A stretch of DNA of 30,581 bases, taken from contig CAZFBE010000011.1 of NCBI GenBank assembly GCA_964517115.1, forward strand, positions 1 through 30,581, read 5' to 3'. How positions within the stretch are numbered: position 1 is the stretch's first letter; each line of letters begins with the position of its first letter. Below, one piece after another: positions 7,186 to 14,293 of the stretch. The notes below the pieces were generated by a model. The model had not been told where the DNA came from. It saw only the letters and a program-made list of their open reading frames with translations, and made no database searches. Both the position numbers and the translations under genes were made by a program. The DNA comes from UBA6624 sp964517115 [NCBI: uncultured bacterium]. GTDB taxonomy: Bacteria; UBP7; UBA6624.

Positions 7186-8542
7186 GCTTTTTTCCAAGTG
7201 AAAAGATCATTTCCAAAACTTCTTTTTCGTCAATTTCAATTTTTTTTAATATTTTTCTATATTTGTTCATTGCCGCAAGGGCAACATTTTCTTCTGCCAT
7301 TTCTTCTCTCTTTTTCTTGATTTTATGGAGTATCTTATCTTTAAAATCCTGGTTTACCTCTATACCCTTTTTGCTGATTTCAGAAGCATGTTTTTCAAAC
7401 AGGTCATTCAAAAGAGCCATCCCCGTATGTTTGCCATAGACAAAACGCGTTTCAACATCAAGCAAAGCATGCGGTATTGGCTCATATGTTTGTGGATCTT
7501 TAAGCATGCCGTGAGTGTGAATTCCAGACTCGTGAGCAAAAACATTCCTTCCAACAGCAGGTTCATTGGGCCTAATCGGCATCCCAGAATAAGATTCAAC
7601 AAGGTCGGAAAGTTTTTTCAGATTTTCATATTTGAATTGAGGAATTTCAACACCATACAAAACCCTTAAAGCAACAACAACATTGTGCAAGGCCGCATTT
7701 CCAGCCCTTTCTCCTATTCCATTAACAGATACGCTAAAACCCTCTATCCCCTCCTGGAGCGCAACTATGGTGTTGATTGCAGCAAGATCAAAATCATTAT
7801 GAAAATGGCTAACCATTGGCAACTTGGGAAAGGCTTTTCGTAATTCTCTTGCATAGTACCTTGTTGATTCAGGGGTTAAAGATCCAGTTGTATCGGGGAA
7901 GATGTACCTTGTTGCTCCTGCTTGAACAGACCGGTCAATTAGTTCAGTAAGGTAACCAATTTCAGCCCTACTTGCATCTTCTGTCCCCAATTCAATTTTT
8001 TTTACTCCATGAGATTTTATATACGAGCAAATCTCTTCCATCATTTTGCAATTTGCCTCTTTGTACCAGGAAATATCCTCAACAGAGGATGTTTGTTGTT
8101 CTCGTTTTAGCAATGTAGGACCAAGCTTTACTTTTATATGAAGATCACTTGCAGAGGTAAATGTTAAAAATGTAATTTCTGAAGGCTTCGCACCAACCCC
8201 TTCTAAAGTTTTTAAAGTTGCATCAACATCATTCTTGTTCGCCCTGCACATAACAAGAATCTCTAGATCTTCTCTAATTTCCCCAAGCCTTTTCCCTTCG
8301 ATTATTTTTCGTAGAGTCTCTCTCTCCGAAGAAGAAACGAAAGGAAATCCAACATCGATAATATGAACACCAATATCAGAAATCATTTTAGTTATTTCAT
8401 ATTTCTGTTCAGGGGAGTAGGCGACCCCAGGGGTCTGTTCGCCATCCCTTAAAGTTGTGTCATATACTTTTATTTCATTTGCATTTGGGAAAGTATTGTT
8501 TTTGGTGTATTTTTTCGGATCAATATAAAGATTATTCATCAT
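7172..8542 (-). CDS. Isopropylmalate/homocitrate synthase-like (HMGL-like) enzyme
   Basis: This 456-residue enzyme of the DRE-TIM family condenses acetyl-CoA with a 2-oxo acid. The signature YDTTLRDGEQTPGV (about 27-40) carries the metal-binding Asp and catalytic Arg/Glu. The HFHND motif (246-250) supplies two metal-binding His, and NGIGERAGNA is the conserved acceptor segment. FAHESGIHTHGM begins the C-terminal subdomain. The allosteric LeuA dimer domain is absent. The family includes 2-isopropylmalate, homocitrate, citramalate and Re-citrate synthases, and I cannot choose between them by eye. The upstream neighbour is a ketol-acid-reductoisomerase-like protein and the downstream one a thiolase. 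Its start codons (ATG 8542 or 8539) overlap the upstream gene. Confidence 0.85.
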   Translation of the reverse strand: MMNNLYIDPKKYTKNNTFPNANEIKVYDTTLRDGEQTPGVAYSPEQKYEITKMISDIGVHIIDVGFPFVSSSERETLRKIIEGKRLGEIREDLEILVMCRANKNDVDATLKTLEGVGAKPSEITFLTFTSASDLHIKVKLGPTLLKREQQTSSVEDISWYKEANCKMMEEICSYIKSHGVKKIELGTEDASRAEIGYLTELIDRSVQAGATRYIFPDTTGSLTPESTRYYARELRKAFPKLPMVSHFHNDFDLAAINTIVALQEGIEGFSVSVNGIGERAGNAALHNVVVALRVLYGVEIPQFKYENLKKLSDLVESYSGMPIRPNEPAVGRNVFAHESGIHTHGMLKDPQTYEPIPHALLDVETRFVYGKHTGMALLNDLFEKHASEISKKGIEVNQDFKDKILHKIKKKREEMAEENVALAAMNKYRKILKKIEIDEKEVLEMIFSLGKKHEKN

Positions 8543-9380
8543 CTAATTCTTTCCAAAATTTCCTAGCATCTTTTTCTGAAGGCAGAATGCTGTCTGTTGC
8601 GCTGGATATGTTTTCATTTTCTATGTTCTCATACATCTTATCAATCATTTTGTTCCAATGTGCAAATGGGAAATCTTTTATTGCCTTATAGCCACCCCTT
8701 AGCGCAAGAGAGCTGATTTTTTTTGAAAATTTTTCTGGGCCCAGGGACGCAAGAGTTTCAAAGATGTACGCAGCTTCTCGAGTACATTCTTCCCATGCAA
8801 GCTCCTTTGGGATCCCAACCTCAATCAATTTTTTATATGTTAGCAAACTGATTAAAGGACCCCATCCACACAATACAAGCTGTTCACTCAAAAGATCTGA
8901 ACGCATCTCTTCAACAGGGCTCACCTCAATGGCTTTTTTAGGCCCAAAGACTTCATCAAGGTGATCTAGGGGGTCTAGAGCAAGGTTTGTTTTTTGGTGT
9001 ACGGAAAATGCAACCATGAACTTTTTTCTGTCCAGCTTAGACGCAATTGCCTTTGGGGCATACATCAAAACATTGCTTTTGGACGGCCATTTACCATACA
9101 GAACAGGCCAACCAGTCATGCAGACAAAAAAAACATTATTGTTATTAAGTGATTTTGGCCACTTTGTTTTTGCTGCAATGAGATCGGGGTAACAAACAAA
9201 AACAATAAGTGGGTTTTTTACCCGGAGATCAGATAACTTTAGCGAGGGGTAGCCTTTTTTAGTACATTTTTCTGCAGAATGTAGGCTTTCTGAAACATAA
9301 AATTTTTTTTTGCCAGACTCAAGCAGGTCTGCAATTGCATTTCCCATAGAGCCAAGTCCACAGATTAGGTAATCAAACAA
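8532..9380 (-). CDS. Ketol-acid reductoisomerase-like protein
   Basis: This 282-residue protein starts with a Rossmann nucleotide-binding motif (ICGLGSMGNAIADLL). The C-terminal half resembles the knotted helical domain of ketol-acid reductoisomerase (IlvC). SDLLSEQLVLCG matches the class I DLFGEQAVLCG segment, and WEECTREAAYIFE matches FECLHELKLI. The four putative Mg ligands Asp162, Glu166, Glu198 and Glu202 have the same spacing as D190/E194/E226/E230 of class I enzymes. A Lys in VLMYAPKA matches the conserved PK. The protein is shorter than IlvC (~330) and differs around the substrate loop. TTG at 9380 is used as start, 3 bases after the preceding small gene. It may be a reductoisomerase with a new substrate or a reductase that kept the fold; 6-phosphogluconate-dehydrogenase-type relatives are the main alternative. 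Confidence 0.6.
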   Translation of the reverse strand: MFDYLICGLGSMGNAIADLLESGKKKFYVSESLHSAEKCTKKGYPSLKLSDLRVKNPLIVFVCYPDLIAAKTKWPKSLNNNNVFFVCMTGWPVLYGKWPSKSNVLMYAPKAIASKLDRKKFMVAFSVHQKTNLALDPLDHLDEVFGPKKAIEVSPVEEMRSDLLSEQLVLCGWGPLISLLTYKKLIEVGIPKELAWEECTREAAYIFETLASLGPEKFSKKISSLALRGGYKAIKDFPFAHWNKMIDKMYENIENENISSATDSILPSEKDARKFWKELDDE

Positions 9381-9383
9381 AAA

Positions 9384-9548
9384 CTAATGGCCCCCAGCCT
9401 CTTTGTGGTGCCCCTTCTCTGAGTTTTCTTTTACAGGAACGTCTGAAGCTCTTGTCCCACTTATTCCCTGTGAAATAGACTTTACAACAAAAAAAACAAT
9501 AAACAAGCCAATGATTAGTTGAAAAATTTTCAAATTAGAACCTTTCAT
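9384..9548 (-). CDS. Small single-pass membrane protein (54 residues)
   Basis: A short gene between surE and the KARI-like gene. Its ATG overlaps the surE stop (ATGA), and a perfect GGAGG sits 7 bases upstream. The protein begins MKGSNLKIFQ, has one hydrophobic helix (LIIGLFIVFFVV, about 11-22), then a polar tail ending in a His/Lys/Gly-rich stretch (EKGHHKEAGGH). I do not recognise it. The tail could bind metal or nucleic acid, but that is speculation. The strong ribosome site and exact coupling make it very likely real. Confidence 0.75.
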   Translation of the reverse strand: MKGSNLKIFQLIIGLFIVFFVVKSISQGISGTRASDVPVKENSEKGHHKEAGGH

Positions 9549-10327
9549 TTTTTAACCTCCAAAAAAGAATTGATGGACTCGGCCCATGAATCCAAATCCC
9601 AATCCGTAACAGATTCATTAATCATATCTTTTAAGAGTGTCAAGGAGACAAAGTTTTTACTGATTGCCCACGAATCTGTTCCAGGTGTAAAATCTTCCAC
9701 AATCCTCTCATCCTCGCAGATGAAAACAAGTGTTTTTCCTCTTTTTTTCCTTTGAGACATTCTGTCTTCATAACCTCTTCTTCCTGCAACCGTTGTTATC
9801 GCTCCGCCAATATTTTCAAGAGGCTGGTTTGGTATGTTGACATTCACAAAGTGATTTTTTGGAGGGGGGTTAACAAGAAGCAAATCTGCTATCACCCCCA
9901 AAAGAGAATATGCCGATTCATAAAAAACTTTCTGGTCTTTTCCGGCGCCTCTTTCCATTGAAATTGCAACTGAAGGAATCCCCAAAAGGCATCCTTTTCT
10001 TGCACCGGCCACAGTTCCTGAATAAATAATGTCTAAACCCAGATTTGGACCCGTGTTGATTCCGCTAATCAATCCCTGAATTGGTTTTTTTGCAATTGTC
10101 TTGCCAAGCAAAACACAATCTGCAGTTTTCCCACCACAGACAAACACATCACGTCCGAAGATTTTCTTTTTTTCAACAAGTATCTCCCTGTCAATGGTTA
10201 TACACATCGAACACCCAGAAACATCTTTTGAAGGAACCGCTATTAGTGTTTCAAAGCCCCCCAAGGCCCTGATTGTTTTTTCAAGGGTTGGGGACATTCC
10301 GCCATCATCATTAGTCAGAATTATCAT
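9545..10327 (-). CDS. surE: 5'-nucleotidase SurE
   Basis: This 260-residue metal-dependent nucleoside 5'-monophosphate phosphatase of the SurE family opens with the metal-binding ILTNDDG motif. Later it has SGINTGPNLGLDIIYSGTVA, the SurE signature, then GIPSVAISM. The length is typical. It overlaps the upstream secreted-protein gene as TAATG and the downstream 54-residue gene as ATGA. SurE often sits next to pcm or a peptidase; here it is in a mixed housekeeping array. It probably acts in the cytoplasm in nucleotide salvage. Confidence 0.95.
   Translation of the reverse strand: MIILTNDDGGMSPTLEKTIRALGGFETLIAVPSKDVSGCSMCITIDREILVEKKKIFGRDVFVCGGKTADCVLLGKTIAKKPIQGLISGINTGPNLGLDIIYSGTVAGARKGCLLGIPSVAISMERGAGKDQKVFYESAYSLLGVIADLLLVNPPPKNHFVNVNIPNQPLENIGGAITTVAGRRGYEDRMSQRKKRGKTLVFICEDERIVEDFTPGTDSWAISKNFVSLTLLKDMINESVTDWDLDSWAESINSFLEVKK
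9556..9560 (-). promoter_or_regulatory. Perfect Shine-Dalgarno for the 54-residue gene
   Basis: GGAGG on the minus strand lies 7 bases before the ATG at 9548 and inside the last codons of surE. It is one of the best ribosome sites in the window and decides that the small downstream frame is a gene. Confidence 0.75.
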
Positions 10328-10932
10328 TATTCATTTTTCAAATGTCTAAAACATACATTTTCCGCAGTTATCCTAATACTTGCCGCATCAGCCAGGATTA
10401 AAGACTCAAAATCCTGGACATGTATTTTTTTTTCAGACAATTGTGGAAATTTTTCTAAAATTTTGGCATCCTGGATACCCCTTATTACTGGATCGAAAAA
10501 AGAATCCGCCTCATTGTCGCCAAAAAGACCGTTTTTTATAACGCTATCAAGAGCAACAACAATAATCTGATTGGGGCTTACTGGGGCAGCTTCAAGATAT
10601 CCATTTTCATCAGGGCCCAGCAGTTTTATTTCTAATTTTCCATTATTTTCTTCAACAAAAATACCACCACTTATGCCAACAAAATCAAGAAGGGGGGTTT
10701 CTTCAATTTTTTTCAAAAATATTTTTGCCCTAAAGGCCCTTTTGAAAAAAGTGATCTCCTTGCTTTCTTTTTGTTTTTTTTCAGCAACAAAAACCAAGTC
10801 AATTTGTTCTTGAGAGATGTTAAAAAAACGATATATCGAATCTGAAAAAATATTTTTTTCAACAATGTCTTCCGGACATTCTCCAAATGCTGCAAGCAGC
10901 AAAAAGACAAAAAAGCCCTTAAACATCAGCAT
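10327..10932 (-). CDS. Hypothetical secreted protein
   Basis: I do not recognise this 201-residue protein. The N-terminus MLMFKGFFVFLLLAAFGECP looks like a short signal peptide ending in AAFG. The lipobox is not convincing, because Cys19 is preceded by Glu. The remainder is soluble-looking with mixed charge and a Gly-Ile-Gly type core (DFVGISGGIFVE). Either ATG (10932 or 10926) could be used, and both overlap the end of prfB. Its stop overlaps the surE start as TAATG. Position between prfB and surE gives no functional hint. Confidence 0.75.
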   Translation of the reverse strand: MLMFKGFFVFLLLAAFGECPEDIVEKNIFSDSIYRFFNISQEQIDLVFVAEKKQKESKEITFFKRAFRAKIFLKKIEETPLLDFVGISGGIFVEENNGKLEIKLLGPDENGYLEAAPVSPNQIIVVALDSVIKNGLFGDNEADSFFDPVIRGIQDAKILEKFPQLSEKKIHVQDFESLILADAASIRITAENVCFRHLKNE

Positions 10933-12013
10933 GAAGCAAAAAAGCCCTCATCATTCCAACCAAATCACCATCTAGTATTTTTTGAACATTTCCGGATTCT
11001 GAACTGGTTCGCATATCTTTGACCATTTGGTAGGGGTGAAGGACATAAGATCGAATTTGATTCCCCCAGGAAATTTCTACTTTTTGATTTTCGGCCCTTT
11101 TTCCAATCTCCTCCTCTTTTTTAAGCTGAGCTAAACGGCTTTTTAAAACAGCCAGGGCAATCGATTTATTTTGATGCTGGCTTCTTTCGTTCGAACACGT
11201 TACAACAAGCCCTGTTGGTTTATGAACGGCCCTCACTGCCGAAGATGTTTTGTTTGCATGCTGCCCTCCTGGGCCACCGCTTTTGTAAAAAGAAACCTCA
11301 ACGTCTTTCATGTCGAGGCTTGAATCTTGAGACTCTTCTATCTTGGGTGTTATTTCAACATTTGCAAATGAAGTGTGCCTGCGTTTTGCAGAATCAAAAG
11401 GAGAAAGCCTTACAAGGCGGTGCACTCCAGCCTCTCCAGAGAGCCAGCCAGAAGCCCACATCCCCTGAATCAGGATTGTTGATGACAGAATCCCCGCTTC
11501 CGTTCCTGCTGTTTTTGAGATTTGCCTTGCTTTAAAGCCCATTATTTCGGCCCATCTAAGATACATACGCAACAAAATATTTGCCCAATCCTGAGCATCA
11601 ACCCCTCCGGCCCCAGCGTTAATTGTTAAAATGCAGTCGTTTTTATCTTCATCAGATTTAAAAAGAAACTCAATCTCAAGCTTCTCCAATTTTTTTAACA
11701 GTTTTTTTGCAAGTTCAATTGAACTTTCTAAAATATTTTCATCAAAATCAAACCCCAAAAGTTCGGCATTGTCAGCAATATCAACAATCTCTTTTTCCAA
11801 GACCTCGACAACTTCTTCTTTTTTCCGAAGAGCAACAAGGTTTTTTTGCAGGGGAATGGATTTTTTTGAATCGCTCCAATACTCCTCCTGCGTTAGTTTT
11901 TTTTCTATTTTTTCTATCTCATCATTAACACTTTGCCTGTCAACAGTCTTCATCACCCTGGTATGGAGGGTTTTGATTTGAGAAATCATGTCTAAAAGAT
12001 GGTCAAGTTCCAT
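10919..12013 (-). CDS. prfB: Peptide chain release factor 2
   Basis: RF2 recognises UGA and UAA stop codons and triggers peptide release. The 364-residue protein has the tripeptide anticodon SPF at 204-206 and the catalytic GGQ at 249-251 (in KSGGPGGQHANKT). SPF rather than PXT separates RF2 from RF1. It aligns end to end with E. coli RF2, including the N-terminal helical domain. The frame is continuous: the programmed +1 frameshift and internal UGA found near codon 26 in many prfB genes are absent. Its ATG overlaps the preceding stop as TAATG, and its end overlaps the next gene by 8-14 bases. Confidence 0.96.
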   Translation of the reverse strand: MELDHLLDMISQIKTLHTRVMKTVDRQSVNDEIEKIEKKLTQEEYWSDSKKSIPLQKNLVALRKKEEVVEVLEKEIVDIADNAELLGFDFDENILESSIELAKKLLKKLEKLEIEFLFKSDEDKNDCILTINAGAGGVDAQDWANILLRMYLRWAEIMGFKARQISKTAGTEAGILSSTILIQGMWASGWLSGEAGVHRLVRLSPFDSAKRRHTSFANVEITPKIEESQDSSLDMKDVEVSFYKSGGPGGQHANKTSSAVRAVHKPTGLVVTCSNERSQHQNKSIALAVLKSRLAQLKKEEEIGKRAENQKVEISWGNQIRSYVLHPYQMVKDMRTSSESGNVQKILDGDLVGMMRAFLLHADV

Positions 12014-12438
12014 TATTTGCCAGTGTTAAGCGGATCAAGCCAAAAAGAAGAATTCATTTTTTTCAACCTGCCAACAAGTTCTAATTCTAGTTTTTTCTCA
12101 AGAATAATTTTTTTTGATATTGAAATTTGCTCTTCAAGCAAGGCATTAACGTGCGTGTTTTCAGAAGTTTTTTTTATTTCCTTAAATTGCAGTACTTGAC
12201 TTTCTTTGAATTTGTTTGGTGTGGAATTTAGAAAGTCTGCTAGCGAAGCAAAAATTCTCTTTTGATCCAAATCAGAATCCAGAAGAAGCTTCAGGTCTTC
12301 CAGCGTTGAGAGGTAGGCATTTTCCAATTTTGAAATTTTTTTTCTAGTTAGGGAGATGGTTTTTTTTAGGGTATTGACTCTTCCAACAGAATAGACGACC
12401 CATGAAAAAGAAGCCAATAAAAGAATTTTAAAAATCAA
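12013..12438 (-). CDS. Hypothetical membrane-anchored coiled-coil protein
   Basis: I do not recognise this protein. From TTG 12438 (GGGAG 5 bases upstream) it is 141 residues. An in-frame TTG at 12450 adds four residues but lies further from the ribosome site. One N-terminal hydrophobic helix (ILLLASFSWVVYSV) is followed by ~110 residues of charged helical sequence with heptad character (SLTRKKISKLENAYLSTLED, EEQISISKKIILEKKLELEL). The layout of a short N-terminal helix plus helical bundle resembles LemA-type proteins, but I see no specific motif. It overlaps its upstream neighbour by 4 bases (TTGA) and prfB by one base (TAATG). Confidence 0.7.
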   Translation of the reverse strand: MIFKILLLASFSWVVYSVGRVNTLKKTISLTRKKISKLENAYLSTLEDLKLLLDSDLDQKRIFASLADFLNSTPNKFKESQVLQFKEIKKTSENTHVNALLEEQISISKKIILEKKLELELVGRLKKMNSSFWLDPLNTGK

Positions 12439-13661
12439 TATATCTCCCAAGAATGGAGGACACTTAGCCAGTCTGGGTCGTTTTTGAGTTTTTCAAAATA
12501 CTGGAAAGAGGATTCCCTGTCTTTTGAGTAGTAGCGCGCAATCCCCTGCACAAAGTAAAAGTGATCCGGTTTTTTGAGCCTTGGCCACCATGCCTCTTGC
12601 TTTTCGACCATTGATAAAAAATATTCCATAAGGGGGCCTCTTGTCGACTCTCTGGCTGTTGTAAATATTTTCTCAAAAAGGGCAGGAAGTACCGCCTGTG
12701 GGGCTTCGAGATTTTCATACAGGCTCTTACTGACGAGGCTGTTTATTTCAGAGATGGAAGCCATAAATCCCTCTCCTTCAATTGCAGATTCATCAAATTT
12801 GATGGATGCATTTTCAAAATCCTGTGTTAAAAAATAAACCCAAGCACGAGAGTCTGGTTCCAACCCCTCCCAGGAAGAAATTTCAGGCAAAACCCGATCA
12901 AGCCAGGTGTCAGGGCTCTGTCCTTCTGGAGGACCAGCTTCAATGACACGACTTAACCAACCCCAAGCCAAATTTCTTTTAATCTTTTTGCCCATTTTTT
13001 CACTCCATCCCAACATCAAGAGCCCCTCTTCAAGAACGACCCTTGAAGAAGTGGGTTGCGAGTTCATATGTTTCCAGTTTAACCATTTTTTTAAATTTGA
13101 CTTCGGATCATCTTCCAAATTTTCTATATCGGACCAAAAGCCCAAACCCCCAGAATTTGCAACAGGGGGGATTTCAAACCCCTCCTCAATGTCTAAAACT
13201 ACAGACAGGATTGCCAAAGGCTCTCCATGGGCCAGCACCTCACCACCCTTTACAAGAAGTGCGCTAGGAAGACTCTTTTTCCAACTCCTAACCCAGCTTT
13301 CAAGGTTTGTATCTGGTTGTGAGAACAGTATCGGATATTCCGGCTCTACCCTTTTCCCAAGCTCCCTATTGCTGCCCCAATTCCCTTCATGGGTTATTGC
13401 AAACACGCTAATAAAATCATTTAGTATGGAAAGTTCCCTTAGGTTTCTTTCTCGTGTTTTTGCAGCAGTATTGTCAAGAGGATGGAATAAAAATATTACA
13501 GAAAAATCCTTTACGTCTTCTAGAGAGTATTCTTTCCACTCATAATCAAAAGTTTTAAAATCTGGCAATAGCATATCGCCAGGCTCTGGGTTTTCCCACC
13601 TTGTGCTAAAGCCAAGACCTTGGCCAAAAAGGAAAAGAGAAAAAGCTAAAAATAACTTCAT
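12435..13661 (-). CDS. Secreted peroxiredoxin-like protein lacking the catalytic Cys
   Basis: This 408-residue protein has a signal peptide (MKLFLAFSLFLFGQGLG), then a thioredoxin-fold domain at about 27-155 introduced by PEPGDMLLPDFKTFD, as in AhpC/TSA proteins. The segment FHPLDNTAAKTRE lines up with the peroxiredoxin motif PLDFTxxCxTE, but the peroxidatic Cys position is Lys68, and no CXXC is present. The C-terminal ~230 residues are helical and Trp-rich and may form TPR-like repeats (ending HFYFVQGIARYYSKDRESSF). It is therefore probably a periplasmic binding or scaffold protein rather than a peroxidase. It starts at TGATG with the upstream membrane gene and ends overlapping the next by 4 bases. 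Confidence 0.75.
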   Translation of the reverse strand: MKLFLAFSLFLFGQGLGFSTRWENPEPGDMLLPDFKTFDYEWKEYSLEDVKDFSVIFLFHPLDNTAAKTRERNLRELSILNDFISVFAITHEGNWGSNRELGKRVEPEYPILFSQPDTNLESWVRSWKKSLPSALLVKGGEVLAHGEPLAILSVVLDIEEGFEIPPVANSGGLGFWSDIENLEDDPKSNLKKWLNWKHMNSQPTSSRVVLEEGLLMLGWSEKMGKKIKRNLAWGWLSRVIEAGPPEGQSPDTWLDRVLPEISSWEGLEPDSRAWVYFLTQDFENASIKFDESAIEGEGFMASISEINSLVSKSLYENLEAPQAVLPALFEKIFTTARESTRGPLMEYFLSMVEKQEAWWPRLKKPDHFYFVQGIARYYSKDRESSFQYFEKLKNDPDWLSVLHSWEIY

Positions 13662-14293
13662 CAGTCTTTCAGTGCTGTAGTTATTTTCAATCTGTAGACT
13701 AGTTCAGAGACCCCCCAAAAAAGACAACCTGAAAGAATAAGCCACAAGATACGCTCATCCTCTGGAACAGAAGAGTTGAAATAGTTTGTCTTCATGTAGA
13801 TAAGAAAACACAACCCAAGAATACACTCCACCAAACCTCTCTTTTCCCCGCCAAAAGAACCTTTGCCTCTTGAAAAGTAAAGAATTGCCAAAGGGCTCAC
13901 AGCAACCAGGCCCATTGAGGAGTTTTCGCCAAGGATGTAACTGAACAAATTAGCAAGAAGGGCAAAGAGAAAAAATTTAAACATGACTTCAAGCCAGTTT
14001 TTTTTTGAAAAAATTTTTAAACATGATGATACAAGCATGAAAAAAACCCCAAAAACCAAGAAACGATGTGTGTCTATGTCAAAATTTTCCCAAGATGCAA
14101 TTTGCAATGCCCGCAAGAACATGAAAATGGCAACCCAAAAAAGAGAAGCTGAAGGAATCTTTAGTTTAAAGAGGTAAAAAAACACAAGGAATCCAAGCCA
14201 GAAGGGGGTTCCAACTTCAACCAAACCCCAGGATATGAAAAAAATTGTAATAATTTTTAGAGAATCAATTTCAAAATGATTATTTTTCATCAT
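13661..14293 (-). CDS. Hypothetical multi-pass membrane protein
   Basis: I do not recognise this ~210-residue protein. It has about six hydrophobic helices, beginning with IITIFFISWGLVEV and including FWLGFLVFFYLF, FLVFGVFFMLVSSCLKIF, MFKFFLFALLANLFSYI and ILWLILSGCLFWGVSEL. The topology and size would fit an MreD-like or CPBP-like protein, but no motif supports either. The ATG at 14293 overlaps the topA stop (ATGA); an upstream ATG at 14305 would add four residues. It is followed immediately by the peroxiredoxin-like gene, with a one-base overlap. Confidence 0.75.
   Translation of the reverse strand: MMKNNHFEIDSLKIITIFFISWGLVEVGTPFWLGFLVFFYLFKLKIPSASLFWVAIFMFLRALQIASWENFDIDTHRFLVFGVFFMLVSSCLKIFSKKNWLEVMFKFFLFALLANLFSYILGENSSMGLVAVSPLAILYFSRGKGSFGGEKRGLVECILGLCFLIYMKTNYFNSSVPEDERILWLILSGCLFWGVSELVYRLKITTALKD

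Noticed and set aside
12013-12438. LemA-family assignment of the TM/coiled-coil protein
   Set aside because: Only general architecture agrees (N-terminal helix, helical bundle); no LemA motif such as the NRLVRLRNRVK-type segment is present.
12907-13545. Plus-strand 212-residue open frame opposite the peroxiredoxin-like gene
   Set aside because: It is the antisense shadow of the gene on the minus strand, has no ribosome site and reads as low-complexity Ser/Phe-rich sequence; the minus-strand frame has a signal peptide, domain motif and coupled neighbours.
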